Positions 20,141-27,977 of a stretch of DNA of 64,000 nt are shown here, piece after piece. The DNA lies in NCBI RefSeq assembly GCF_010183535.1, contig NC_071332.1:18228001-18292000 (forward strand), read 5' to 3'. This DNA comes from Caenorhabditis remanei (taxonomy: Eukaryota; Nematoda; Chromadorea; Rhabditida; Rhabditidae). The notes under the pieces are model-generated. The model worked only from the letters and a program-made list of their open reading frames with translations, made no database searches and was not told the origin of the DNA. Numbering within the stretch: the stretch's first letter is position 1; each line of letters starts with the position of its first letter. The position numbers and the translations under genes are program-made.

Positions 20141-20814
20141 TGATTGAATATCTTTGGATTTCATCCTTAACCACTCGACATCACAGCATGATTTCTCAGA
20201 TGACTAATCATGCTAACAAGTTGGCAACGACCTTGAGGTGTAAGAAGCAGCACTTTGCGTATTTTTCGTTTTTTTTGATTAGGCGAAAAGTTCAAGTTGT
20301 ATAATGCGTCTTTATTCGAGAAGAGAACAAATTATTAGAACAATACATTTTCAGGATATTCCAGAACGGTCAATACAGAAATTATCATATAATACAGTTC
20401 CTTGTTGAAGACGAACAAACATATTCATTTGGTCTTGAAAGCGTCGCACTTTTATAGAGTACACCCAACTTCATTTGAGTACATTTTGAACACAAAACAG
20501 ACAGTAGCAAGCGCCGTAGAATATTGCTGAAAACAATTAACATTAGAGCAATTTTCAAAGTTGAAAATTCTTCTTACTTTATTTGGGTTCAACTTTTTTC
20601 TCTTATGCTCATTTCGTCTCCATCATAACCCTCTTGTGTTCATTTCTTTCTGAAATTTTTTCATAAAATACATAATTTTAAAATGTCGAAACTTACGGGG
20701 CCAAGAAAGCGTCCCTCATAAAACAAACAATATTACAAAGAATATTGTTGTAAGACGAGTGCTGAGGCTAATTGAAAAATGGTTGTGATTTGATGAGCAG
20801 GCATGAACGATGAC
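20141..20814. other. Polinton left inner stretch, no convincing gene
   Basis: No long frame. On the minus strand a two-exon model could be drawn (ATG near 20720, GTAAGT donor near 20697, acceptor near 20530, stop near 20400) giving about 54 codons, but it has no recognisable domain. It may be 3' UTR of the genes to the right. Confidence 0.3.
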
Positions 20815-21033
20815 TCATGCTGACGTCACATGTAGATTGGCAAATTCATCTTTATAAATTTTGATTGTCCCGGCCAAAGTGAGGTTCTTGAAAGATTCCA
20901 CGAAAAGAGGTAGCATCTGAGGTGTTGTTTTCTGAGATTCCGAGAAGTTTTGTCGGCATGGTTGTTGATTGGTGTCAATATCATCTTGTGGGAGCGGAGA
21001 AGCTGGGAGCGGTACACCGTCTTGGTCAGACAT
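20815..21033 (-). CDS. Small Polinton ORF, 72 residues, unknown
   Basis: It starts MSDQDGVPLPASPLPQDD and ends HVTSA. Hydrophilic, with no membrane segment or Cys pattern. Its ATG overlaps the protease stop by 8 nt (ATGTCTGA), the same arrangement as at the integrase/membrane-protein and membrane-protein/penton junctions, which supports it as a real gene. A TATATAAA motif lies about 35-40 bp upstream, inside the protease gene (about 21070). Function unknown. Confidence 0.5.
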   Translation of the reverse strand: MSDQDGVPLPASPLPQDDIDTNQQPCRQNFSESQKTTPQMLPLFVESFKNLTLAGTIKIYKDEFANLHVTSA

Positions 21034-21544
21034 TATTAATGAATGACTGTCTCACTGGTTTCAGGGGTTTATATACCCTACTTTCACACGTCTTCAAGTG
21101 GGTTTTAACCCATTTTACCACAAAATCATCATTTTTTCCCAAATTTGTAGTAAATGGGTGTCTTATTCGTTTATTTGACTGTTTCATAGCTTTTCTTATC
21201 AAAAAGTGGATGCAGTAGTACCCACACACATTTGATAGTATCCCTTGAACTGGTTTTCCAAACGTTTTCTTCCACTTTCCACAATTTTTCGAGAAAAAAT
21301 CCAAAAATCCTTTCTGAGGTTCACTTCCACTACTATCCATGAAATGGGCAAAGTTTCTATCATCTATCCATAAAGCGACCCAATGTTCCCCGATGTCACT
21401 GCTTGGAGCGGTATTCCATATAAAAGAACAAGGTAGTCTAGTTATGACGGGGTGGTGGTCACTTGGGAAAACACCACAAAAACTTTCCCTTGTTATGCGG
21501 CATGAACGGAGAAATTTCTCCAGTTGTATAGTAGAAAGAGACAT
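21026..21544 (-). CDS. Adenain/Ulp1-like cysteine protease of the Polinton (PRO)
   Basis: Single exon, 172 residues from ATG 21544. The catalytic pattern of adenovirus-type proteases is visible in order: GEHWVALW (His), then an acidic residue in HFMDSSG, then the Gln of KPVQGI, then the Cys of SNVCGYYC. Known role in adenoviruses and Polintons: maturation cleavage of capsid precursor proteins during particle assembly; that role is inferred here. All four key positions are present and the frame is unbroken. It lies 26 bp downstream of the PAZ-like gene and overlaps the next ORF by 8 nt. Confidence 0.9.
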   Translation of the reverse strand: MSLSTIQLEKFLRSCRITRESFCGVFPSDHHPVITRLPCSFIWNTAPSSDIGEHWVALWIDDRNFAHFMDSSGSEPQKGFLDFFSKNCGKWKKTFGKPVQGILSNVCGYYCIHFLIRKAMKQSNKRIRHPFTTNLGKNDDFVVKWVKTHLKTCESRVYKPLKPVRQSFINNV

Positions 21545-21570
21545 TCAACAATAATTTATTAAAAATAAAT

Positions 21571-22103
21571 TTAATACAGGAAAAGTCGGAACCAGATAGT
21601 TTCAATTGGGTACATGCGTCCTCCACGATCACGCAAAAGAGGGGAATGGGGGTAATTGATACGAATTTTGTACTTTTCATTGAAATACTTCTGGATCGCC
21701 AAATATTGCGACTTCTTGCCTTGTCCGGTCTGGATCACCATGTTTAGGAAACTGTGGTTTCGTGGAGTGGCATCACTGGAAAGAAAATATAGACAATTAG
21801 TTACGATTTTTGTTAAACTCACAGGCTCAATTCGGAATTAGTATCAACTGGGAGACCGTTGCATGAATTCCACATTTTCAGAATGTTTATGCTGAGGAGA
21901 TATTGATTGAGATCCTGGATTCTTTTGGCCGAAAGATTATCCAGACGTCCGAATTTTTCCATCAAGTGGGAAGATAGACACACATCAACAAACTGGAAAG
22001 TTAAAAGATTATAATTGAAAAACAGACTGTTAAATATTACCCCAATGTCCGGTGGACTATAGTCGGATGGTACAACAATGGGTTGTTTAGTTCCAGGGAG
22101 CAT
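21571..22103 (-). CDS. PAZ-domain-like protein (Argonaute fragment) carried by the Polinton
   Basis: Three exons (22103-22041, 21992-21823, 21775-21571) splice in frame to 145 residues. The first 21 residues are a leader (MLPGTKQPIVVPSDYSPPDIG). The next segment starts FVDVCLSSHLMEKF and has LNQYLLSINILKMW. The last exon carries the most telling pattern: a hydrophobic strand (FLNMVIQTG), then IQKYFNEKYKIRINYP, SPLL, and GGRMYPIETI. In Argonaute PAZ domains the corresponding order is ...V.xYFxxKYxIxLxYPxxPLL...YxPxEx. PAZ binds the 3' end of small RNAs. No MID or PIWI domain is present, so slicing is not expected. It sits between capsid and protease genes on the same strand, 42 bp and 26 bp away. 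Introns and fold suggest capture from a host Argonaute. Assignment is by eye; a weak structural lookalike cannot be excluded. Confidence 0.6.
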
Positions 22104-22145
22104 GATAATACGACCGCTCGATAGAAAAGAAGCAAGAAGAATGAT

Positions 22146-23399
22146 TTAATTATGTTGCTTGACCACCGTAACATTTCGAAAACGGTCCAATGTAAACATT
22201 GCATCGGATTGCGCCAAAATCAGCACATTTACCCCTCCAGTCGGTACTTTCTTCTTAAACCGCATCAAAAGCTGAGTACTTCCACTTTGTATCATTTCCC
22301 AAGAATTTGAGGTATCAATGGGTGAAAGGTTAAAAACGAAGAATGTGAAGCCACTTCGGAACATTTTGTATGTAATTTTAGGACATGTCTTATTTGAAAC
22401 ACATCCAAGTTCTTCATACATACGGGCCAAAGTTTGCGCATAGTCCTTGTTTTCAAAGTCACATTGAATTGGTTGAGGCGGATACATTGTTCCGCCAGCA
22501 TTGAGTTGAATTTCAGAAACATCGTAATGGTCAAACTTCAGGGAGTCTTTGGATATAGAAATTTCCGGAGAAAGAAGACCAACGATTATTCTTCGCGGGA
22601 TATGGTCATGGAAAATAGTGTTGAATGGTAGCTCATATCTCCCTTCAGACACTCCAATTACTTTGGCTACTGTCTGGGTGAATGGATATTGGGCTGGGGT
22701 AGTTCTCAGACGGTTTTCGAGAGCGATCGTGGCTGATGAGACAACATCTATTGCACGCATGTGCAACTTCATATCAGAAACTTCCAACTCAGCAGTTTTT
22801 CCAGTAGTGGTCTCCAGACAAAACGCATCCTTGTTTCGGTAAAGATCTATTTGAATGTTAACGTGTGGGATCAAAAGTCTCTCCGTTTGGAAGGGTTCCA
22901 GAAGAAGAGGGGCATACAAATCGAGAAAAGACTTTGATGACAATGATCTTCCATCCGTGCTAGTGGGATCGTTCCAGCCGGCAGTTGTTAGAAATCCTTC
23001 TTTGGTTTCGTCATTTTCTCCAAGCAATGTTTGAATATAACTTTTGTAGGCATAATGGTCCGAGTCATACAGGGGGATACTGTTGAAGCTCACTTTTACT
23101 TGGTCGAAAAATGTAGCACCAATAAAGTTTACGTATTTGACAGATGGCGGTGCAGTTTTTTCATCGACTGTTTCATTTTTAAGTTTCAACTTGAAGCTGA
23201 TGTAGGTTTTGTTGAGTTGGAAGAAATGTGCACTATCATAAACATTGAAAGTGTATGGGCCTTTAGAATCCACAGCACTTGAAGGCGTATAGGTCATCCA
23301 TGTTCCTTTGGTAAAAGCTACTTGACTTGGTGGAGTATCAAAAACACATATGTTTGCTGGAGCACTCGGTCCGCTTCTCGAATCCATTAATTTCGCCAT
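22146..23399 (-). CDS. Polinton major capsid protein (double jelly-roll)
   Basis: Intronless, 417 residues from ATG 23399. It has the pattern expected of hexon-like capsid proteins: an N-terminal domain with YTFNVYDSAHFFQL, then IGATFFDQVKVSFN followed by YAYKSYIQTLLG, a characteristic block of Polinton/virophage-lineage capsids, then a second beta-rich domain ending VLILAQSDAMFTLDR. Length fits the family's smaller members. Expected to form the icosahedral shell. The frame is fully open. Its start overlaps the upstream core-protein stop by 13 nt. Fold assignment is by motif; a structure prediction would settle it. Confidence 0.82.
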   Translation of the reverse strand: MAKLMDSRSGPSAPANICVFDTPPSQVAFTKGTWMTYTPSSAVDSKGPYTFNVYDSAHFFQLNKTYISFKLKLKNETVDEKTAPPSVKYVNFIGATFFDQVKVSFNSIPLYDSDHYAYKSYIQTLLGENDETKEGFLTTAGWNDPTSTDGRSLSSKSFLDLYAPLLLEPFQTERLLIPHVNIQIDLYRNKDAFCLETTTGKTAELEVSDMKLHMRAIDVVSSATIALENRLRTTPAQYPFTQTVAKVIGVSEGRYELPFNTIFHDHIPRRIIVGLLSPEISISKDSLKFDHYDVSEIQLNAGGTMYPPQPIQCDFENKDYAQTLARMYEELGCVSNKTCPKITYKMFRSGFTFFVFNLSPIDTSNSWEMIQSGSTQLLMRFKKKVPTGGVNVLILAQSDAMFTLDRFRNVTVVKQHN

Positions 23400-23899
23400 T
23401 TTCCAAAAATGTCTCTTTTCTGAGATGTATTCTTTGGTATCGATCTCTTTTTAGTAGACTTGCGCTTTCGCGGAGTAACTTTGCGTTTTGGAGATTTTCT
23501 CACCTTTCTAGGGCTTTTTGTAGTTTTCCGTTTCCGGCTAGTCGTTTTTCTTCTTCGTCGACCACCAGATTGGCCAAGTTTAGTAATAGCACGATTGACC
23601 AGAGAATTATAGGAATCAGTAGCGTTTTTTGACACGGACTGTTTGAATGAATCACCAGCCGCCACGTCGTTTGCAACACGAAGTGATGAGTCCATAACCT
23701 CTCGGCCGACCGAGACACCCAAGCGTTTTAGCAGGGGAACAGCAGAAATGAAGAGTTTTCCGAGTAATTGCGAGAAAGGGCCGTTTCCGCGTTGGTAGAT
23801 ACTTCCGGCACGAAATCCACCGGAACCAGTCTGATTACCGTCATTTTCGAAAAAATGGACCCAATCAATAGAATTATCAGGATCAAAATAAATAAGCAT
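23387..23899 (-). CDS. Basic core/minor virion protein of the Polinton
   Basis: 170 residues from ATG 23899. The N-terminal half contains GSGGFRAGSIYQRGNG and FSQLLGKLFISAVPLLKRLG, a glycine-rich plus amphipathic-helix pattern common to Polinton minor virion proteins and reminiscent of adenovirus pVI/pX. The C-terminal half is very basic, with RKRKTTKSPRK-type repeats, and probably binds DNA. It lies between the penton and major capsid genes, overlapping the latter by 13 nt. A second frame (23988-23728) overlaps and encodes a possible membrane segment (LTLCLFILILIILLIGSIF); I do not call it a gene. Function is inferred. Confidence 0.65.
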   Translation of the reverse strand: MLIYFDPDNSIDWVHFFENDGNQTGSGGFRAGSIYQRGNGPFSQLLGKLFISAVPLLKRLGVSVGREVMDSSLRVANDVAAGDSFKQSVSKNATDSYNSLVNRAITKLGQSGGRRRRKTTSRKRKTTKSPRKVRKSPKRKVTPRKRKSTKKRSIPKNTSQKRDIFGKWRN

Positions 23900-23944
23900 A
23901 GTGTTAATCGAGTCTTGTATGTTGTAGAATAAGTGAAAGTGTTA

Positions 23945-24588
23945 TCACCCATCAAATGTAACTTTGGTAGGACGGAAGTGAAGGACAACGACTATCTTTC
24001 CAGAGTTGAATGGAATGAAATGATCTCGATCGTTCTTTATTTGAATACCAATACGGCTACACTCTTTGACACGAACAGGCACATATATTGGTTTTGTGAA
24101 GGATTGTTCGATATTTCCCTCATTTCCCGGACTTATGCTGATAACCTTCAAAAGTGGTGCTTTCATGTGACTAACCGTTTGAGGTTCGACAAGGTCTTCA
24201 GAATAGATGTACATCAGATCCGACCCAGAAAACATGGGATATTGTCCATTTATGGGGAAATTCGTTGAAATTTTTTCTATTCCGAGAAAATAGCTGAGAC
24301 GGTCCGAAAGTTCGATGCGTGATATGTTCTTCATTTGTTTGATAGTAACCCGATTAAACAACGAATTGTATTCAAAAAGAGTCGATGTGTGTTTTTCCGT
24401 AGAGTTTGTTGCAGTATTCACACTTTTCGAAAATGTGTGATTAAGAATATCAATCAGCTGACTTGGTGTAGAAAATGTACATTTCTGTACTCTACATGGA
24501 TACACCGTTTTGAGAGACGGGTTTGAAAGTTTGAAATTGTTGAACTTTCCTGCGCATTGGAGACAAGTGTAACATAAAAGTCACTCAT
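23945..24588 (-). pseudogene. Polinton minor capsid (penton-like) protein with a frame break near the N terminus
   Basis: The long frame (to stop at 23945) gives the body of a single-jelly-roll penton-like protein: YFLGIEK, YIYSEDLVEP, APLLKVISISPG, PIYVPVR, IPFNSGKIVVVLHFRP. The expected N terminus (MSDFYVTLVSNA...) starts at ATG 24588 but lies in another frame, which runs to a stop near 24454. The two frames overlap over about 24505-24454, and no intron of plausible length repairs the shift. So there is either a one- or two-base indel, an assembly error, or an unrecognised mechanism. Pentons cap capsid vertices. The ATG overlaps the upstream stop by 8 nt. Confidence 0.7.
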
Positions 24589-24793
24589 TTTCCTTAATTT
24601 TCGGATTCGGTAAGAGATAGCCAATGCACGAGCCAAGAATAACAAGCCAGTGTTGATGGTGCGTATAGTCAAGAGTACAAATTTTATATAAGGCGACAAA
24701 ACTGACAACATAAATTATTAAAACTTGTGAAAGAAATACAATTAAAGCCTTGGAACAGTTGGTTTTTCCACAAACCCACTTAGGACTATCCAT
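24581..24793 (-). CDS. Small two-helix membrane protein of the Polinton
   Basis: 70 residues from ATG 24793. It starts MDSPKWVCGKTNCSKAL; two hydrophobic segments follow (IVFLSQVLIIYVVSFVAL and LVILGSCIGYLL), then a short charged tail PNPKIKENE. Its start overlaps the integrase stop by 8 nt and its stop overlaps the penton start by 8 nt, so it is embedded in the gene chain. A role in membrane association is a guess from the helices. I recognise no named family. Confidence 0.65.
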   Translation of the reverse strand: MDSPKWVCGKTNCSKALIVFLSQVLIIYVVSFVALYKICTLDYTHHQHWLVILGSCIGYLLPNPKIKENE

Positions 24794-25919
24794 TATGAGA
24801 GATTAAATCAGATTCTGGTAGCCAACAATTGAAACTATCACTATGTCCTTTAAAACTAACAAACACCTCACGAATACCCTTTTTAGTCCTTTTTCTTATA
24901 ATTTTATCAATTTTAAGCAAATTATCAGGTTTATTATAAAGTACCATTTCTTCTTCGTACCAAATCCCATCCACCTCTCTTTCCAACGTATCGCACAGTA
25001 TATATACAGGAATGTCGTAATTCAAAATTTTGACAACTTTGAAAACCTCTTCCGTCCACTTTGCACGTGTTCCTTTGGCGAATGGAGAATTTTCCAGAAG
25101 AATCCTGACAGTATCACCAATTTTATACTTTGGAGAATATGTTGTTGGACTTCCATAAAGACGCTTCCAGACTTTTTCAGCATTTTTCCAGGTGACAAGT
25201 TCCGGGGTTGTCCCGATCGAGTCCATGTATGTAGTATTCAAACCTTCCACTATTTTCGGTAGTAATTCGAGCCACTCGTAGGATTGGGAAACTGTGAACC
25301 ATTTTTCAAGTTTGTTCTTTATTCGCATAATGGCATTTTCCGCATAACACGCTTTCACATTGGTGTTTTTGGGATTCATATGGACGATAGCAAGTTCCTT
25401 ACACAGGTTTCGGAAGTGTTTTCCCATAAATTCGGTTCCTGAAAAATTGGAAATAGTGTGATATTGGAAACAAAATAATTTACCTTTATCTGTATATAGG
25501 CGTTTCGGAATTCGTAGTGTCTTCTCCAAAATATCTTCATATGCTAGGGTGACCGACATACATTCTTTGTTTTTCAAAGGGCGTGCAAACACAAAGCGAC
25601 TAAAGACATCGACCACTACTAGTATGTAGCAAAAACCAGAATTGTGCTTTTTGAGAGTTGGAAGCATGGCTAGATCTGCCATGTGGTGACTATCCGGGCC
25701 AGAAGCAACCCATGGGTTGTGAACAATATCTTTTGTTTTATGGAAATGTCGAGTGTAGCCATCATTTGAGTGCAAATAAGCATTGACGTCTTTTCTTGTT
25801 ATTGTAGGGTCGACTTTTCGAGCTCGGGAGAGAAGGCTTGTCGCGCCACGAAGTCCACATTTTGGATCATGGTACAATCTTTCAAGGAGTTTTTCTTTTC
25901 TTGACAGGTGTACCTCCAT
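24786..25919 (-). CDS. Polinton integrase (DDE, retroviral type) with C-terminal chromodomain
   Basis: Coding runs 25919-25484 and 25438-24786 with a 45-bp intron (25439-25483) that happens to stay open. Spliced length is 362 residues. The catalytic triad is visible: Asp in HHMADLAML, Asp in LYTDKGTEF (across the splice junction), Glu in CYAENAIMRIKNKLE, with the usual spacing of about 57 and 35-40 residues. A chromodomain follows (LKIDKIIRKRTKKG...FVSFKGH...CWLPESDL). The enzyme joins element ends to target DNA; chromodomains can steer integration to modified chromatin. No lesion seen. It overlaps its neighbours by 38 nt upstream and 8 nt downstream. Confidence 0.93.
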   Translation of the reverse strand: MEVHLSRKEKLLERLYHDPKCGLRGATSLLSRARKVDPTITRKDVNAYLHSNDGYTRHFHKTKDIVHNPWVASGPDSHHMADLAMLPTLKKHNSGFCYILVVVDVFSRFVFARPLKNKECMSVTLAYEDILEKTLRIPKRLYTDKGKLFCFQYHTISNFSGTEFMGKHFRNLCKELAIVHMNPKNTNVKACYAENAIMRIKNKLEKWFTVSQSYEWLELLPKIVEGLNTTYMDSIGTTPELVTWKNAEKVWKRLYGSPTTYSPKYKIGDTVRILLENSPFAKGTRAKWTEEVFKVVKILNYDIPVYILCDTLEREVDGIWYEEEMVLYNKPDNLLKIDKIIRKRTKKGIREVFVSFKGHSDSFNCWLPESDLISHNG

Positions 25920-26595
25920 TACTCCAACGTTTTACAGCAAAAGTCCGGGGCGTGAAGCGGGTTTGATACTTTCTTTTTGGGTTAAGAATATATTCTTCCG
26001 GAAAATTGGTTTCACTCAAGTATTGTGACAGTGCTCGTAGCGATTCCGAAGGGGTTGAAATTGGATTTTGATTGGAAAAATCTTCGAGAATTCTTTTCAC
26101 ATTGTACAAGGGAATCAATCGGTTTCTCAAAAGAAAATCACCAGTCCGCCCATCAACTTGAAAATAATTTGGGTGGCGCTTAAAGTGATTCCGGAGTTTG
26201 TTTTGACTTTCTATTATCTTTCCAATGGTAGAGACTGAAGGTGGAATGACGGGTGAAGGAGTAGCAGGAATAGTACCAGCTGAACTGTCTGAACGCACAC
26301 TGGCACCATCATCAAAATTACTGGAAGCATCCGCGAATACATCGTCTTCTAGGTTTTCATCAAATTCGGGTTGTTTTTCCACTTCTTTCTCCTTTTCTAC
26401 TTCTTTTACCGCATTTGCTTCATTGTTCCTCTTTTTCACCAAAGATGATATTTGTTGTTGCAAAAGTGAGAGTTTGACATCATTTTCCATAGGAGCCTCC
26501 AATATTTTGTTGACTGAGTCATCCGCAGGGTTTCGATTTTTGACCAAATCTTCATGTTCTTCCACAGATAGGAGTACGTATTTATTGTAGGACAT
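25882..26595 (-). CDS. Conserved Polinton protein, 237 residues, unknown function
   Basis: Starts MSYNKYVLLSVEEHEDL. It contains a coiled-coil/charged stretch (KEVEKEKEVEKQPEF), an acidic Ser-rich linker, then a folded-looking C-terminal part with DFLLRNRLIPLYNVKRILEDFSN and a basic end (RKYQTRF, KKRKTP). Genes with a MSYNKYVLLS-like start sit beside integrase in other Mavericks (the PY/PX group), but no function is established. Overlaps the 119-residue gene by 14 nt and the integrase by 38 nt. Confidence 0.6.
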   Translation of the reverse strand: MSYNKYVLLSVEEHEDLVKNRNPADDSVNKILEAPMENDVKLSLLQQQISSLVKKRNNEANAVKEVEKEKEVEKQPEFDENLEDDVFADASSNFDDGASVRSDSSAGTIPATPSPVIPPSVSTIGKIIESQNKLRNHFKRHPNYFQVDGRTGDFLLRNRLIPLYNVKRILEDFSNQNPISTPSESLRALSQYLSETNFPEEYILNPKRKYQTRFTPRTFAVKRWSNGGTPVKKRKTP

Positions 26596-26941
26596 GTTCC
26601 AGAATAGAAGAGGCAGCAGAAATTAGGACTGGCAGCAGGACAGCAATTGGAGTACCACCAGTTTGAACAAGAAACTCCCGAGTTTCGTCAATATTCCGGA
26701 GTGTTGATAGGCGTCGCAAGTCTTGTGAATAGCGTTCAAGTCGTCGAACGTTCTTTTGTGAAATATGCACTTTTCCTTTCAAAACGTTATAAACCAGTTC
26801 TACCAAACAAATTAGCTTATTATCCGGAATTGAGTTGATTAGGGCAATACGGGTATTTTTGTCGGGAGTGGCAGAAAGAGCGAGAATTTCGTTGAAAGTC
26901 TTCAAATCCCAATGGGCGCACTTATTTCGGGACGAAGACAT
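26582..26941 (-). CDS. Small conserved Polinton protein with LVQTGG motif
   Basis: 119 residues from ATG 26941 (MSSSRNKCAHWD). Leu/Lys-rich helical body (LICLVELVYNVLKGKVHIS, VRRLERYSQDLRRL), then REFLVQTGGTPIAVLLPVLISAASSILEHVLQ. The arrangement of a short helical region followed by an L-V-Q-x-G-G motif and a hydrophobic end is common in a small protein of Polintons and related viruses. It may be a minor virion component. Overlaps the ATPase by 20 nt. Confidence 0.55.
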   Translation of the reverse strand: MSSSRNKCAHWDLKTFNEILALSATPDKNTRIALINSIPDNKLICLVELVYNVLKGKVHISQKNVRRLERYSQDLRRLSTLRNIDETREFLVQTGGTPIAVLLPVLISAASSILEHVLQ

Positions 26942-27551
26942 GAGTAATATTTCCAGGAAGTATGTTATCACGATACCGAATTTCGTCTGGACAACTTTTG
27001 TGAAGGTCGATCAGCAAATAAGTATAAGGTTGACTGGTCGCGTCAGAATAAATAGAGAGAAAAGTGTTACAGCCACCAGGCATAAGCTGGGAACCCAAAC
27101 AACGGACACTCGATTTATCGGAATTATTCTTGAATAGAATGATGTAACTTGCTTGGAGGCGGAGATTTCTTATAACTTTTGAGTAGAAAATGGTGTGAAG
27201 TAGGAACATTACGGTCATATCATAGTGATGAGCCAAAACTGAGACAAGTCGCTCCATTCCTGACTTTTGGTCGATTTTTGTCATCAAATCATCAATTACC
27301 ACCATAGCTTGATCTTTCTTATATTTCTTCAATTCATCAAGATTTGGTAGTCCTTCCCTCAAAATGACATCTTTTCGATTTTTCATCGAATCAGGTACAC
27401 TTTCGAATGCATCATAGTACCAGAAACATATCTTGCTACCCACATCAAAAATTGTATTCCTTTGATCGACAATTTTCCTTGCCAACGTGCTTTTTCCCTG
27501 ACCACTAGGACCGACAACAAGAATAGTAGATTGCCACGCGAGCTTAACCAT
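26922..27551 (-). CDS. A32/FtsK-HerA-like genome packaging ATPase
   Basis: 209 residues from ATG 27551, intronless. Walker A is GPSGQGKST near residue 14, Walker B is AMVVIDDLM near residue 88, and a sensor-like LHTIF segment follows near 118. Size and order match the packaging ATPases of Polintons, poxvirus A32 and the PRD1/adenovirus lineage, which pump DNA into the capsid. No frame damage. It is the first gene of the tight minus-strand gene chain. Confidence 0.9.
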   Translation of the reverse strand: MVKLAWQSTILVVGPSGQGKSTLARKIVDQRNTIFDVGSKICFWYYDAFESVPDSMKNRKDVILREGLPNLDELKKYKKDQAMVVIDDLMTKIDQKSGMERLVSVLAHHYDMTVMFLLHTIFYSKVIRNLRLQASYIILFKNNSDKSSVRCLGSQLMPGGCNTFLSIYSDATSQPYTYLLIDLHKSCPDEIRYRDNILPGNITHVFVPK

Positions 27552-27977
27552 GATGAATGAATAATTTTCTGATTTTTTTTTTCATTTTTATTCCATACGA
27601 TGCGAAAAAATTTCTTTTAATTTTTCGATAACTGGAGAAACTCATGAATTTTCCATTTTATTGCCTAATTTCCGATATTAACGTATTTTCCAACAATATT
27701 TCACTAAAATATGTGATGGCCGAACTCTCCCGTAAATCGACATGGCCTATGTTTTCCCAGTCCCCGGCCCCGCGCAAGTACGTAGTTACACTTTTCCCCT
27801 TTCTCAACTATTTCATCATCACCCTTCTTCGCCCATCTGTCTGTTTGCTTCCCTCCTCTATCAACGTCTGTCTGTGTGTCTGTTTGTCCCCCCTCTCTGT
27901 CTGCATTGACAACACAAATGACGCCACATTGCGGACTTGGAAAAATATATTTATTAAAAAAATTAAGAAAAAGCATA
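27552..27977. other. Spacer after the Polinton polymerase gene
   Basis: Contains, on the minus strand, an AATAAATATATTT polyadenylation-like signal near 27952-27940 soon after the polymerase stop, and a GA/CT-rich stretch (27830-27905). It may hold the promoter of the ATPase gene. No ORF called. Confidence 0.4.

Noticed and set aside
23728..23988. Frame with a strong membrane helix overlapping the core-protein gene
   Set aside because: It overlaps a better-supported gene in another frame and has no independent context, although its ATG sits at the penton stop. Kept only as a note under the core protein.
24786..25919. Ty3/gypsy-type retrotransposon, suggested by an integrase with chromodomain
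   Set aside because: No reverse transcriptase, gag or LTRs. The neighbours and TIRs identify a Polinton.
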